A stretch of DNA of 64,000 nt from Myotis daubentonii (lineage: Eukaryota; Chordata; Mammalia; Chiroptera; Vespertilionidae). The stretch lies in assembly GCF_963259705.1 (NCBI RefSeq), contig NC_081848.1, positions 53,715,408-53,779,407 on the forward strand, written 5' to 3'. Within the stretch, counting starts at the first letter, position 1. Every line of letters starts with the position of its first letter. Shown here piece after piece: positions 10,076-22,289 of the stretch. The notes beneath the pieces are model-generated. The model made no database searches and was not told the DNA's origin. It was given only the letters and a program-made list of their open reading frames with translations. The translations under genes were made by a program, and so were the position numbers.

Positions 10076-11599
10076 TTGAGCCTGGCATTGGGATGGGGGG
10101 GAGGATTGTATTGCTTGCCCTGGATATGCTCACCATCCAGTTAGGTCACACAGCAAGTGGTCACAATAAAGTATGCTAAAAGCTAGTATAGACAATGGCC
10201 TTGACTTAAGAAGGTTGACTGTTATTCCATGGGTGACGGGGTTGCCATAGAGACTGCCCAGACAGGGGAGAGGTAGGACTGGATTTAAGCATTAATAGCT
10301 GCACAATTCCCCAGGGACCATAAGGAGCCAAGAGAAGGTGTGTCTGTCCAGGAAGGGATTTGAATGTCTCTCTTCTTCCCAGTGCAGCCTGTTAGGGAAG
10401 AGCATGATGTGGCCTTGAGAATTGCCCTGGAAACTCCAAGATGCTCATTGCTGTGATCCCAGGACTCTTCACACAGGCCCTGGGAGTGGAGGCTCAGGCC
10501 AGGACTAGGGTGAACAAGGGAGGCAAGCATTATGTGCTGGGCCTGCACCTGCCCACATCTGAGAGGGAGGGCCTCCTTATATCTCATGCTCTGGACTCCT
10601 TTCCTGCCTCACCCTACTCCCAGCCCCCTGTGGATGCTGATCCAGAAGGGGCATGGTCTGACTGGGAAGGCCTTTTAACTCCTGTTCAGAATGAAGAAAC
10701 TGAAGTGTAGAAGGGGATCTGGACTTGCCTGACTAGAAATCAATCATGGAAAGAATAATAGGCTCAGGAGGTGGGGGGTCTTAAGGAAAGAGAAGGGGAA
10801 GGAGGCAGATTCCAGCCTTTGCTTCTCCAGCTCCCCACTTCTGGGCTCAGTCCCCTCTGTGTCCGCCCGTAGGTTCAGCCAGATCAGTGGGTACACTGGA
10901 CAGATAGGATTGAAACAGCCTTGGTTCACCACCACCCTTGCTGGACATGATGGGCTTTTGGGGACTGTGCACGGCCTCCCTCCTCGGGTTCTCTGCTGAG
11001 CTTCTGCCTGCTCCTCTTCTTGGTTCCCCTGTCCTGGGGCTGCGTACGCTGAGAACTTAGCTTTGGTTTAGCTGGAGGCCCACCCTTGGCTCCCTTGGGA
11101 TGGGCTGTCATCCATGGGTCATTCCTTCTGAGGAGGGCTGCCCACATGCTTGGCCCTGTGAGCTGGATTCCCCTCCCCAGGGCCATGTTTCCCAGTGGGA
11201 AATGTCCTACTTACAGCTTCCTCTAATGTCCGGAGACTTCTGTGCCTCTGGGACCCTGAGTTTCTTCTGCCTCAGAGACCAGGCCCTGGGTATGTCCAAG
11301 ATCAACCCACAGTTCCTTGCAGACCTTTGTGAGTCCTGAGAGATTTCTATTAGTGTTACACTCTGGTGTTAAACTCTGGGCAAGAGAATTATAGTCTTGC
11401 CATAACACAGCAGAGAAGGGGAACATCAGGCAGTATGTTGTGGATGGAGTGGAGGTGAATAAACAAAACCATAGTCGGGAAGTCACTAACTGTGCTTGAG
11501 AAAAGCTGAACAGCCTTCCTTGAAGTTTGCCTCAGATACATCTCCCATGCCACTAACCAGGACGTGCCTCTGTGAGAAGATAACAAAATAATTTTATTT
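10076..11599. other. GC-richer intergenic sequence
   Basis: No interspersed repeat or exon recognised. GC content is higher than in surrounding regions at 10.4-11.3 kb, so several 60-100 codon frames occur on both strands. None shows a domain, and the overlapping antisense frames argue for chance. Confidence 0.4.
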
Positions 11600-11619
11600 T
11601 ATCTTTATGGGACTCTTTT

Positions 11620-11700
11620 AAAGATAGCTTTATTATTCCCATTTCACAGATGTGAAAACTGAGGTTTGGAGAGGTGAAATGACTTGGGTTTGAGAGCTGT
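11620..11700 (-). mobile_element. MIR SINE fragment
   Basis: 'attattcccatttcacagat' followed by 'gaaaactgaggtttggagag' is the reverse complement of the MIR core. Confidence 0.65.
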
Positions 11701-12329
11701 TAAGTTGCCAGTCTGATCCCAAGACCATGCTCTTTCATGGCTTTCCACACTGACCACACCCTGGAGTCCTTGCCAGGGGGATTCGAGCCCAGGGTGTCTA
11801 GGGAAGCTAAGCACGCTGGGCACCTTCTTCTCATTACCTTGTCATTCCCAAGAGAGACAATGATGGATTGGTACATACTAGTACATGCAAATGACATCTA
11901 GCTTCTCACTGCCGTATCCCTGAGCACAAGCACTTGTTCATTTCTATAAATGTTAGCTTATCAGGATGTATTTTGACACACTACTAAGATAAGTGCTAGA
12001 GCTGACAATAATAATGTATAATTTATGTCTCTCATATTACCTTCCCATCACTGTGCTTACGTTATTACATAAATTAGTTTAATGTATCTGACATTCATCA
12101 GATAATTTAAGCATTTGTTCTTTTGTCTCTGTCTCCTGCTCTCAGGCTTTTAGGCTAGAGATCATGACACCATTTTGGCACTGATTTGGAGGAACGCTGG
12201 GAAAGTTATGGGAAACTTTGCTGATGTGCGTAGAGGAGGTCTGCTTTCTGTGTGAGCCACTGGGTCGTAGGAAGCAGACAGCCCTGGAAGAAGCACTTAT
12301 CTCAGAGGTAACTTGTAAAAATAGCCACG
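11701..12329. other. Intergenic sequence, nothing recognised
   Basis: No clear features. The left part of the following LTR may reach into this interval but is too eroded to place. Confidence 0.4.
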
Positions 12330-12775
12330 GATACTTCCCACCCCAGTATGCATAGTCCTGAGTAATATGGTGTTGGAGCTCCTCCCACCCAGAGGTGAAA
12401 TCTATTTCTCCACCTTTTGAATCTGGGACTGGCCATGTATCTGGCTTTGGCCAGAGGAGCATCAGCAAACTTGTGCACAATGACATGCCCTCTTGCTACT
12501 TTTGGAAACCTGCACTTACCATTGTGTGCTGGATGATGAGACCCATGACCCAGTTACATTCTCTGCCCCTGCAGATACTCAGCCATTTGCCAGACATGTG
12601 AGTGAGCCATTGGCTGCAGGCCCATGGACGAGCCCCACAGAGGTCAGCAGAAGCACCGGCCAACAGATCCCAGCTCAACTGCTGATCCACAGAATTCTGA
12701 GATAACGGCAAGATTGTTATTTTAAGTCAATAAATTTGCAGTGATATATTATACAACAAAAGCGACAGAAGGCTG
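12330..12775 (+). mobile_element. MLT1-type LTR (ERVL-MaLR)
   Basis: Contains the diagnostic order for this ancient non-coding LTR family: 'gactggccatgtatctggct', 'ccagacatgtgagtgagcca', 'cagctcaactgctgatccac', 'attgttattttaagtcaata', then an end resembling 'acaacaaaagcgacagaagg'. It is a solo LTR relic with no internal retroviral sequence beside it. Confidence 0.75.
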
Positions 12776-12829
12776 AGGCTGATGGGTAGGGGAGTCCCAC
12801 TTACAGTTGTTAGAGAGAAGGGGATATTT

Positions 12830-13075
12830 CTTGACTTCCTGCTATACCTCCAGGCTGGGCCAGACACTTATACATGTAGTATCACTTCTGGTTCTTACAC
12901 TGAGTGCATTATTTTCTTTGTGAAGTTGGTACTTTTATCATTCCCATTTTAGCGTCAAGGAGACTTGAGATTCAGAATATAGGTTACTAGCCCAAGATCA
13001 CTGAGCTAGTGAGTGGTAAAGACAGGATTCAGAGTCAGGTCTATCTCCCTGAACACTCCAACCACGATCATTTAC
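12830..13075 (-). mobile_element. MIR SINE
   Basis: Reverse MIR: 'atcattcccattttagcgtc', 'ttactagcccaagatcactg', 'agctagtgagtggtaaagac' and 'caggattcagagtcaggtct' in the correct order. Confidence 0.78.
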
Positions 13076-13174
13076 TAGAATCTTTAAAAAGGGAGAAAAG
13101 TTAAGACCAATTAATTCTGTATTTTTTCCCTGGTGAGGAACATCCATAAGACAACTCCAAGTGTTTGATATGAT

Positions 13175-13395
13175 GACAACCCAAGGAGCATCAGTACCGT
13201 GTCATTTGCAAGGCTTTTTCACTTGCGTATCTCATTAACTAATTAACCTAGCCTTATAGAGTCAGTATTGATGTTCCTTTTTCTAGGTGAGGCAAGTCAA
13301 TTTCAAAGACGTTAAAGAATTTGCCCAAAGTAAGCAGGGAAGTCAGGACTTGAACTCAGAATCTCTGAATTCAAACCCCATGCCTGCTCCCCTGA
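13175..13395 (-). mobile_element. MIR SINE
   Basis: Reverse MIR: 'gcgtatctcattaactaatt', 'ttctaggtgaggcaagtcaa', 'aagtcaggacttgaactcag'. Spaced about 100 bp after the previous MIR and separately diverged. Confidence 0.7.
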
Positions 13396-15139
13396 GTCAG
13401 GCATCTCTGTATCCAGTTTTCCTAGTGGGACCTCAGGCTGGATGTTACCCTCAATGATCTCCTCATTGACAGAGATGAAGACAGTAGATTCAGAGATACT
13501 ACCTGTGTTCAGGGCCCTCTCAGATTGCAGGAACAAACATGGCTTAGCCCCTGCCCTCAAAGAGCTTGCTCTCTGGCTGGAGAGGCAACAGTCTGCAGTG
13601 TGGAATACCTGGGTCTGTGCAGTGCTGCTGTGTGGTGGAGTGTTGTCACGTGATTTGTTGTATAGCCTCCTCCTTTTTTAAGGGATGCTAACACTTGTCC
13701 ACTTAAATAAGTCAAAATGTCCACTTTCACAGTCAATGCCTGTGACCCAAGGGTGTCCCATGAGACCTCTCCATTATTATTGCATAGAGGAACCAGAGAG
13801 TATGAATACTATACCCATTTTTGTCTGGTGGGCAGATTGAATCAACAATATAAATGGACTTTTGCAGGGTCCCAAGCACAGTAAGGGAATGCTGGTTGGC
13901 TGTTGAGCCCAGGACTTGTCTCCTCCTTGGCAGTGCATTTGAAACAGGCTCCTACACATTTCCCAGGGCTCAACTCAAAGCATCTCCACTCTGGGGAAAA
14001 ACATATTTCCTTTTATAGATAGGTCATGTGTAAGAAAGTGCATCATTTTCTCTCATTATAAATGTGACTTAGCCTAGAATGGGGCCTGGTGCTCCACTTG
14101 GCACTGAATGCCCGTGCTGATGGCAGATGTTGGTAATTGATCATGATGTTCTTTCATACCCAGCGTAAGCACAGTCTTAGGCAGTGTTCCCAACACAGTG
14201 TTTCTTGCAACTCTTGCCAATTAATCAGAGGTTGCAAACTAAATGAAACCCATTTGCCTCTTTTGGATGAGAGCTAGGTTGGGGAGATGGTGGGGGTGTT
14301 GAGAGTTCATCTATTTCAACCTCCTAATTTATTTCTGGGAGGTTAGAAGAGTTTTTCCTCTTCTGCACCTCATTTTCTTCATTGATTCAATGAAACTTAG
14401 GGCTGGTGATAAGTTTTCTTTCATGAGTCTACTTTGACAAATTGGTATCTTTACAAAGAGTAATTTGTGCAAAACTACTCAGAGGTTGCATTCAGACTAG
14501 GCTAGAGGGGTGCTGTGTGGATTAGTGATGTCCCCCGGGGGCATGGAGAGGATGCAGCAGTGATAGGTGTGCTAGGTGTTTGTCATTCCTGGATTGAATG
14601 GTTTCTAGAAGCTTTTCTAGGAAACTGAAGCTCATAGGGGAAAGTGACTGGTCCAAATGAGTTATGGCAAAGCCAGGACTGTATCCTGGGGCTCCACTCT
14701 CTGTTTGGGACTTATTCCACAAAGACTCAAGTCCAACATCAAGTCTCTGGGCACTACGAGTGTTCCTCAAAAGGAAATACAAGTTCTAGGTGAATGGGCA
14801 ATGTCAGTCCCTCTGTCCCTTGGACAGAGCTTGGCTGCCTCCGGGGGACCGTCCACTTTGACCAAAGCAGTGGGCTTTGGAGCAGGGGGCCAGACTGCTC
14901 CTCCAGGCTGACCAAAGATTCTCTGTGGGTCCTTCCTAAAAGGCTTGAGAAATAAGTGATTAGATTCCAAAGCCATTCTCCTGGGGTAGGCAACATTTCC
15001 CAGAGTGAATCTTTGGCTAGGCAGGGGGCTCAGCTAAGAGCTACAGGGAAGCAGCAGGGGGTCCTTAAATATGCAGAGGGAGCATCTGCCTTTGATCTCT
15101 TAGGCAGCAGACACAGCCACTCACCACTGAGCTGGAGTG
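13396..15139. other. Intergenic; one weak MIR trace
   Basis: A weak reverse MIR trace lies at 14615-14705 ('aaactgaagctcatagggga'). Otherwise nothing is recognised. Overlapping frames on both strands at 14.5-15.0 kb reflect locally raised GC. Confidence 0.4.
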
Positions 15140-15345
15140 TGTGTGTGTGCACCCAGGCATGTGGGTGTAGGTTGACATGTAAATTAGGATAGACTGGACT
15201 CCAACATGCACATGGTGCATGGATGTGTAAGCACTGCTATAGGTTCATATGTGTGTGTACATGTCTGCATATATGTGCTTGTATCTCCACGTGGGAGTTA
15301 AGTATGTGTACATGTGTATGCCATGTGGTTTGTTGGGCTGAGCAC
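15140..15345. repeat. Degenerate TG-rich tract
   Basis: Alternating purine-pyrimidine sequence rich in GTGTG, CATGTG and TATGTG words without a fixed period; an eroded (TG)n region. Confidence 0.6.
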
Positions 15346-15589
15346 ATGTCTGCACATTAGTTTATCTGCAATATAGTGGTATTATCTACCCAGCAATCCC
15401 CACTTGGGGCAACTCACTCCCAGCATTGCTGCTGGAACCACCATAGTAGCTGGTCTTGCTTCCTGCCCAATTTAATTTGTCAAGGGATGAATTATTCTAG
15501 TACCCACTCACCTGGACATGGACAGGCAAGAGATGATATAGTAGATTGCATTACTCTTCAAAACTTTCATTGTCTGCTTCCCCTTATTC

Positions 15590-15905
15590 ATGTGAGGAAT
15601 GGTTGAATGATTTATTTTGGCCAATGGAAGGAGAGCCCAGATGACACATGGCGCACTTGAACAGATGTTCTCAGAGCCCTTGCATGGCTTGCCACCTTTT
15701 TCCTTTCCCTCTGCTATGAGACTTGTTATATTCAGATAAAGCCTGTTTTGTCACCCCGAGTCCCAGAGCCAGAGCCAGAGTCAGCACATGATAAACATGT
15801 ATTACATGTAAGACATCAACTTTGTGGGAATAAATCATAGAAATTTTAGGGTTTTTTTGTTTTGTTTTGCTACTGTAGCAGAACCTATCTTAAGCTGACT
15901 AAAAT
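15590..15905 (+). mobile_element. MLT1-type LTR relic
   Basis: Order of segments fits an old MaLR LTR: 'ttattttggccaatggaagg', 'ttttcctttccctctgctat', 'gataaacatgtattacatgt', 'gctactgtagcagaacctat', 'cttaagctgact'. The left end may extend to about 15.4 kb. Confidence 0.6.
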
Positions 15906-16049
15906 AAATGGGCACTGGGATCAATTGTCTTATCACTTTTTTTTTTCTTGAAATCAGAAAGCACTTGTAGTAATTTCTATCTTTTGTGATCTGTGTCTAG
16001 AGATCAGGAAATGTATGGCCATGTTTGTCATACATGGATAAATGTCATA

Positions 16050-16310
16050 GTTACCACATTTGGATACACACATGCTTTTTGTGTGAAGCCAGCACAGAGA
16101 GAAATAGAGACCAAGTGGGCTATGAAATTGATAAAGCCCATGGTTCTGAGTTCACTTGTTCCTGAGACCCAGCTGCATCCTTGCTCTGTACCTAGCTTCA
16201 TTGCCCCAGCTCATCTTGGTTCACAATAAATCCCCCTCCTAATTAAAGCCTATGTGAGTTGGTTTCTGTCACTTTTACCAAGACTCCAATGTAATATGCC
16301 GGATTTTGTG
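16050..16310 (+). mobile_element. Possible LTR 3' remnant
   Basis: The segment 'acaataaatccccctcctaa' then 'ggtttctgtcacttttacca' resembles the polyadenylation-signal end of an ancient LTR. Family not assignable. Confidence 0.35.
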
Positions 16311-16530
16311 TGACTATATACATGGGTACAACGCACTGCTATGTGTTTGTGTGTATATTTGTGTGCATTCATATATATGTTGACATTTGTGAATTATGTG
16401 TCTGTGTATCCTTGTGCATGTGTGTGTGTTCTGATAATCCTATGAAGCCATGTACATGTGTTTATGGTACATATGTATGTGCCTGCATTTGCCTGGCACA
16501 TAGTAGTGTTCAATAAATATTTAAAAAATA
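16310..16530. repeat. TG-rich tract and L2-like 3' end
   Basis: Degenerate (TG)n words to about 16480, followed by 'ggcacatagtagtgttcaat' and 'aaatattt', which is the shared L2/MIR 3' terminus. Confidence 0.55.
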
Positions 16531-16739
16531 CATATACTGCATTACAACAGAATGTGTACTTTTTTTTGCACAACCCGTGACTTAGAATGCTGTGAGGAAG
16601 AGGAGTTGGTAATTCATGGCGATATTCTGCTGGGACAACTCCTGGCTGTACTTGAACTCTGGGTGGGGAAATCCTCTCATACTTCTGTTCCTTTCAAAAG
16701 GTTTACACACTGCATCACAGGTTGTCCCTTAGGTTTCTT

Positions 16740-16969
16740 CTTTTGTAAAAAATAAAAAAATATATATTTTTATTGATTTCAGAGAGGAAGGGAGTGGGTG
16801 AGAGAGATAGAAACATCAATGATGAGAGAGAATCATTGATTGGCTGCCTCCTGCATGCCCCCTACTGGGAATTGAGCCTGCAACTCAGCCATGTGCACTG
16901 ACTGGGAATTGAACCATGACCTCCTGGTTCATAGATCGATGCTCAGCCACTGAGCCATGCTGGCCGGGC
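16740..16969 (-). mobile_element. Ves SINE
   Basis: Reverse Ves with A/T tail on the left ('tttttattgatttcagagag'), 'agaaacatcaatgatgagag' and 'tggctgcctcctgcatgccc' inside, and head 'actgagccatgctggccggg' on the right. Flanked by a 14-bp duplication, CCCTTAGGTTTCTT at 16726-16739 and CCCTTGGGTTTCTT at 16970-16983 (one mismatch). Confidence 0.95.
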
Positions 16970-16983
16970 CCCTTGGGTTTCTT

Positions 16984-17650
16984 TTTGGCTGGACTTCATC
17001 CTACCTTGACCACTTGAGAAAGAGAATAAAACAGTCCAGGCCCAGCTAGCTGGTGTCTGATGGTGCTGGGACAGCCACTGCACAGGCCCAGGAAAGGCCA
17101 TGGTTTCAGGAGGCATTCCTGGCAGGATCACTGAGGTGAAGACTCAGGATGGCTAATGTCACACCCATTCCTCTGCTGGAGTTTTGGGTTGGGTGTTCGT
17201 TGTTGTCACAGAGGATTTTAATCAACAGACTTTCCGTGTTTGACTCTATCAGTTTTATGATTCGGTGGTTTGACAGAAACTTGGGACTTGATTTTTGCTA
17301 TTTGCACTTTATTGTCATGTGTTAAGAAAATATTTTGAATTGGTGAGGTGGAAATATTAAAGAGACAGCAGTGAAGGGCAGAGGAGGTGAGATGGCAAGA
17401 TTGCTACAAAGAAGGGAAGCATCACACTTGAAGGCTTTCTGAGTGAGAATCGGGGGCTCCTGGGGCTTGAAGGAACTTTGAAGATCAGCTGGTCCAACTC
17501 CACCCCTAGGCTCAAATTCTCTTTATAAATATTAATTGTAATGACTATAATAATAGTGTCTATGTTGAGCTCCTACCAGCATCACAGGAAGTTGTTCTAG
17601 TCAGGCCCGATAGGTGGTAGGGAATAGAGACCCACCCAAGGTGTCTCATC
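16984..17650. other. Intergenic sequence
   Basis: A possible old CR1/L3-like scrap lies at 17460-17510 ('gaaggaactttgaagatcag'). Nothing else recognised. Confidence 0.35.
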
Positions 17651-17825
17651 TCTCCTCTCCTCTCCTCTCCTCTCCTCTCCTCTCCTCTCCTCTCCTCTCC
17701 TCTCCTCTCCTCTCCTCTCTTCTCCTGTACCTCCTCTCCTACCTCCCTCCCTTCTTCCTTCTTTTCCTCTCCTTCTTCTCTCCCTCCATTCCTTCATCTT
17801 TCCTCTCCTCCCATTGCCACCTCCC
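17651..17825. repeat. (TCTCC)n and polypyrimidine tract
   Basis: About 14 near-perfect TCTCC units at 17651-17726, continuing as a nearly pure pyrimidine strand to about 17825. The 184-codon frame through it is an artefact of the five-base repeat. Confidence 0.92.
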
Positions 17826-19494
17826 GCCCCCATTCAGTGCTAACTATAAACATCTTTTTAGTATTATTTATCCTCAACTTGTGTCTTTTGTTCTGTTATT
17901 TTCTTGGGTCAATAAAAAACACACACAAAACAAGCCCAAAGCTTTTTTCTGTGGGACTACCCTGCAGAGGTGTGAATTTAGGGGTTGTGACCCCCAGAAT
18001 GGTATCTTCTCCAGACCCTATAGCTTCAACCCTTCCTCCTCTGATCTTGTCCTAAGCCCCCTCCCTATCTTGTCTTCCTCAGACAAATCAAGCTTGATGA
18101 TTTCTCACTTCAAGTATAGCTCGCAATTCTTGACTCTTTCCTTTCTTGTAGGGGAACAACGTATTTAAATACCTGGAAACAGAAGAGAGTGCAAGAAAGC
18201 AAAGCAAGCACCAGGAGAGGCAGGGGAGAAAGGAAGAGAGGAGGTGGGAGAGGACTAGTATTGTTCTGGGAGTATTAATATAGTGAGAACATAAAGCATC
18301 AGGCAGAGACAAATAAGAGAGTAGGACAGAATAATAGTAATATATGGTCTGAGAGGAATATTTAACTCTCAGAGTATAAAAAGAAGGCTGAGGTGTGTGG
18401 TCTAGACTCTTACACAATAGAATTTTTGGGCTATTTCAATTGCTTGTGAAATGGATTGTGTGTCACTAGGATAGTTAGAAGTCAGATCCTCAAGAGTCAT
18501 AGCCCATAACTGTCAGCGGGACCCTACAGGACATTGAGGAAGCTCTGGTATGAAAACCCTTGGCACTAGGCACTACTTATTTCAAGGTCATAGCCTGGAC
18601 ATTGTCTGCAGGTTTGAGAATTTCTCTAGGGTAATGCTGAATTCTATTTATTCTATTTCCTCAACAAGGGTTGTTGGGAGCTGGGCCTGGGCCTTCTGGG
18701 AATGCCTAAGATGGATCCAGAAGCATCTAGTTCTCAGAAGAGACCTGGAGAATGTAGGACCAGATAAAGGGGGCCTGCTTGGACCCCAAGAGTTGGAGGA
18801 GCCTAAGGAGCCCTTTGCTGAGAATGCTGGTCTAGCCTGAAGGAGGTCAATAGGAAAGTGATCCCAGGATATCCCCTCACTGACTCGAATGGGACAATCC
18901 AGTATAGAAACCTCTATGTCTCTTTCGAAGCATCTGTTATCTGGGGCTGCAAAGGCAGCAGATCAAAGAGAATGGAATGATACAGAATCAAACTCCCGCC
19001 TGTCTATGTCCCCTCTCCTGTTTCCCTCTCCGACCTTTTGCCCTTGTCTTTTTTCCCCTTCTTACTGCCTTGATCCTCTTTCTTTGTTGAAAGTGGGTTG
19101 AAGCCAGGTCATGAATGCCAAATTAAAGAATTGGATTTTATGTTAAATGTATCCATTAATATACTCAGCAAACATCTATCAATTTTTAGTTCCTTACACA
19201 GTGAGTAACATAAAATGCTCAAAAATAATTGTTAAATGAATGTGTGGATAAATAAATTTAAGTCTTAGCTTAATTGTCATCTCCTTGGGCTAGATTCTTT
19301 CTGACCAACTTATGGACAATAGTCCTGCATTCCAAATTGATCTCTATACCATTGCTTCATTTAATTTCCTTCACAATAGTTTCAAGTATCTGAAATTGGA
19401 TTAATGTCCTATGTGGGATAGGACATTTCTGGCAATTTCTGGAAATGATATAATTGGAGCTCCACTTGAGGCTGACTCATCTGCCATCATGGAG
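17826..19494. other. Intergenic sequence, nothing recognised
   Basis: No confidently assigned repeats or exons. AT-rich stretches near 19.1-19.4 kb may be very old LINE sequence. Confidence 0.4.
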
Positions 19495-19860
19495 ACAGTA
19501 AGCAGCCACTAATTGCTGTAACAAACAACCCCAAAGATCAATGACATAATCCAATAAAATTCTATTTTTCACTCTTCACAGTTCGATGAGGATCAGGCAG
19601 CTCTTTGCCAAATGTTGACTTGGGAACCTGGGGTCTTCCATTCTATGATACCATTTTCATCAATATATGGTCACTGTAAAATAGGAGGAGAGTGAAAGAT
19701 CACAAGTACAGGATTTTTATGGGCAATACCGGAAGTGACATGTATGATGCTGGCCTACATTTCATTGGTCAGAGCCCAGTCACATGGCCCCAACTAATGA
19801 AAAAAGCTACATGTAAGTGCCAGAAGGAAAAGAAAGTGAATTTGGTGATCACAGAGCTTT
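19495..19860 (-). mobile_element. Probable ancient LTR relic
   Basis: 'actaattgctgtaacaaaca' followed by 'accccaaagatcaatgacat' and, downstream, 'ggcctacatttcattggtca' and 'gcccagtcacatggcccc' fit the reverse strand of an old LTR type common in mammals. The 115-codon frame at 19692-20039 lies mostly inside it and is not a gene. Confidence 0.5.
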
Positions 19861-20606
19861 TTGTCTTTGCCATTAAAGGGAATGGAAGGGAGAGATTATG
19901 GACTAAGGCACTGAGACAACTTAGAAGAATTCTTGAGAACAGGTATGAAGGTAATAGTGGCTATGGTGGTTGTAAGAAAATTGGACAAGACTACTATCAA
20001 ATTCAGTTCAAGTCACATAATGATGCACTAGTTTGGTGAATCCTTTAATAAAATTACCATGAAACTTGTTTCAGAGATGACTCCTGACTGCTCTTGCTTC
20101 ATCATTAGTCATATTCTGAGGATGGCATTGTCTCTGCTGCTCTGTGAGTTTTGCTGATGACACAAAATGACAAGGTTCTGTCTTGCTAAAGGGATAATTG
20201 GAGCATGGATAAAGGGTGAGTTTGGAGGCACAGAGATTGTCTAGATCTTTTCTGTAGTACTTCCATTCTTTAAATTTCAGATGAAGTCCTCACCAGAGTG
20301 AGAAAAATTGTCCATTATATGCTGATAGTATGCCAGATGCTCTGGGAATATGAGAGGGAAAAGATGTGAGCCTGGCTATCAAGTGCCTTAAATTTTTCTT
20401 CAGGGAGCTTCAAGTAAGTCATGTGACACAATTATGGAACTCAAAGGCATCAAAATCCTGAGATACAGGTGCTTAGGGTTGTGTGTGTTCCCAGCAAGGT
20501 AAGACAAGTATAAGCAGGTGCTGATGGAAACATTTCTGAAGGAGGTGGTGTTTGAGTTGAGTCTCATAGAGTTTCTTCAAAAACCACCATTCACTTGTAT
20601 ATTCCA

Positions 20607-20765
20607 GCGCTCACAACATAACTCTGGAGTCAGATGGGCCTATATTTGGATTGGGTTTTATTCCTTACTAACTCTATGATATCAAGTAAGGGTGGGTAAG
20701 TGAGATACCATAAACACAGAGTGCCTGGCACAGAGAAAAGGCTCAGTAAGTGTTAGATATTATAC
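20607..20765 (+). mobile_element. MIR SINE with internal deletion
   Basis: Head 'actctggagtcagatgggcc' and tail 'agtgcctggcacagagaaaa' match MIR, but most of the core between them is missing. Confidence 0.65.
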
Positions 20766-20779
20766 TGTAAGAGAATGGT

Positions 20780-21010
20780 AAATGTATATGCCCTGAGGCC
20801 AGACTTCTTGAATGTGAATCCCAGTGCAGTCTTTTACTTTCTGTGTGTTTTGGGCAAGTTACTTAGTCTCTGTGTGCCTCCAGATTTTTTTCATCTGTGA
20901 TACAGATATCATGAGACTGCCTATCTGATAGGGTTGCAATGAGTGGTACATCCATTAATATGTATAAAGAGCATGTAGCAGTGCTATGTAAGTTGTAGCT
21001 GTTATTATCA
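20780..21010 (+). mobile_element. MIR SINE, near full length
   Basis: Segments 'gaatgtgaatcccagtgcag', 'tgggcaagttacttagtctc', 'ttcatctgtgatacagatat' and 'ctgatagggttgcaatgagt' follow MIR order closely. Confidence 0.8.
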
Positions 21011-21419
21011 CTATTAGAAAAGCAATCATTTCACCTCCACACATGATCACTTCTACACTGAAAACAGTGGCATTTCCTTTCTTGGGGATCCACAGAATAA
21101 TTCAGACACATGCAGTACATTTTATTCTCCTCTCTCTCTCCCCATATGTGTGTGTGATGGGGAGTGATGGCCCGAACGACAGCACCTTTCTCACATTGTG
21201 ACATTGACGCATGCATTTTCAATTAAATTGAGTTCCCATTTCACTCTACTCATTTGGCAGCCACCACAAGTTCACGGAAAAATATGAATAGACAAGGGGA
21301 AAGTGTACAAATGAGGGTGGGAGTGGGAGAGTCAGAAAATCAATTTACAGTTTGTCAAGACAAGAGTATTAATGCCTCCCTTTTATAAAAAAAATTAATG
21401 CACTGGGTCTTTGTCTGGC
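21011..21419. other. Intergenic sequence, nothing recognised
   Basis: No repeat, exon or RNA gene is visible. Confidence 0.45.
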
Positions 21420-21645
21420 ATGGATCATAACAGCTATAGAAAGCACATATTGAATACTCACTATGTGTCAGGCATGTTGCTGAACACTTTACAAATGTAT
21501 TATCTCATTTAAGCTTCATCCTATCCTAGTGGTATTTCTAAGGTAGCATTTGAAAGAACTTTAAGAGATTAGCTGGTCTGAGGTCACATGGTCAATATAT
21601 GGTAAAGCCAAGATGAAAACAGAAGACTTTCTGACTCCAAAGGTC
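21420..21645 (-). mobile_element. MIR SINE, near full length
   Basis: Reverse MIR from its 3' end: 'ttgaatactcactatgtgtc', 'gtattatctcatttaagctt', 'ggtcaatatatggtaaagcc'. Confidence 0.75.
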
Positions 21646-21984
21646 ATGGTCTTAGCTGGGGCTGATGTCCAGTCAGGACATGTCAGGTTGGCAGCACAGG
21701 AACTTTTTAGCCGCTGTACTTTCTGATGGGTAGGCCCCCTTCTCAACTGCAAGGCAATATTGCATTGTTAGAATTGGAAGTAGGAAGAAAAAGAGACCAA
21801 TGTGGATTATCTTCTTAGAACCCATGACACATGGATTTGAATTGAAAGGGTAATAAAACTAGACTTTAAAATGCACCTAGGAATAAAGTGGTTATCAAGT
21901 ATGTTTGCAACACTTAATCAGCATGGTCGAAGGCAAAGGGCACTGTGATGGGAGTCAGGGAGCTGACTTATTAAAAACACTCCT

Positions 21985-22009
21985 CCCCCCCCCCCCCCAG
22001 GAGAAAGAT

Positions 22010-22055
<46 letters not shown>
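21985..22055. repeat. Poly-C followed by (GA)n
   Basis: Fourteen C at 21985-21998, a 14-bp spacer, then about 21 GA units at 22013-22055. The strand switches from pure C to pure purine within 15 bp. Confidence 0.9.
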
Positions 22056-22058
<3 letters not shown>

Positions 22059-22289
22059 TCAATCAGTCAATCACCCACAATTCTCAAATCCTTATCTCCT
22101 AAGAAAAAACCTTTGAGAACTATTGTGCACTGCATGTAATTTTAGAAATACATTTATATATTATGCCAGCTGTGGGCTGAGGGGTTTGATCTTAGAGGTC
22201 CCTTCCCTGGAAAAGCATTCTGACAATAATTCAATTACCCCTGTCAAGGCGTCCAAATGGGAGAAGCTGGAGATGTGTAACTTTTGACT

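Noticed and set aside
17614..18168. 184-codon open frame
   Set aside because: The first third reads through the TCTCC repeat and polypyrimidine tract; the rest has no domain. Simple-repeat artefact.
19692..20039. 115-codon frame with charged residues
   Set aside because: Its first half is the reverse strand of an LTR-like relic; no family recognised.
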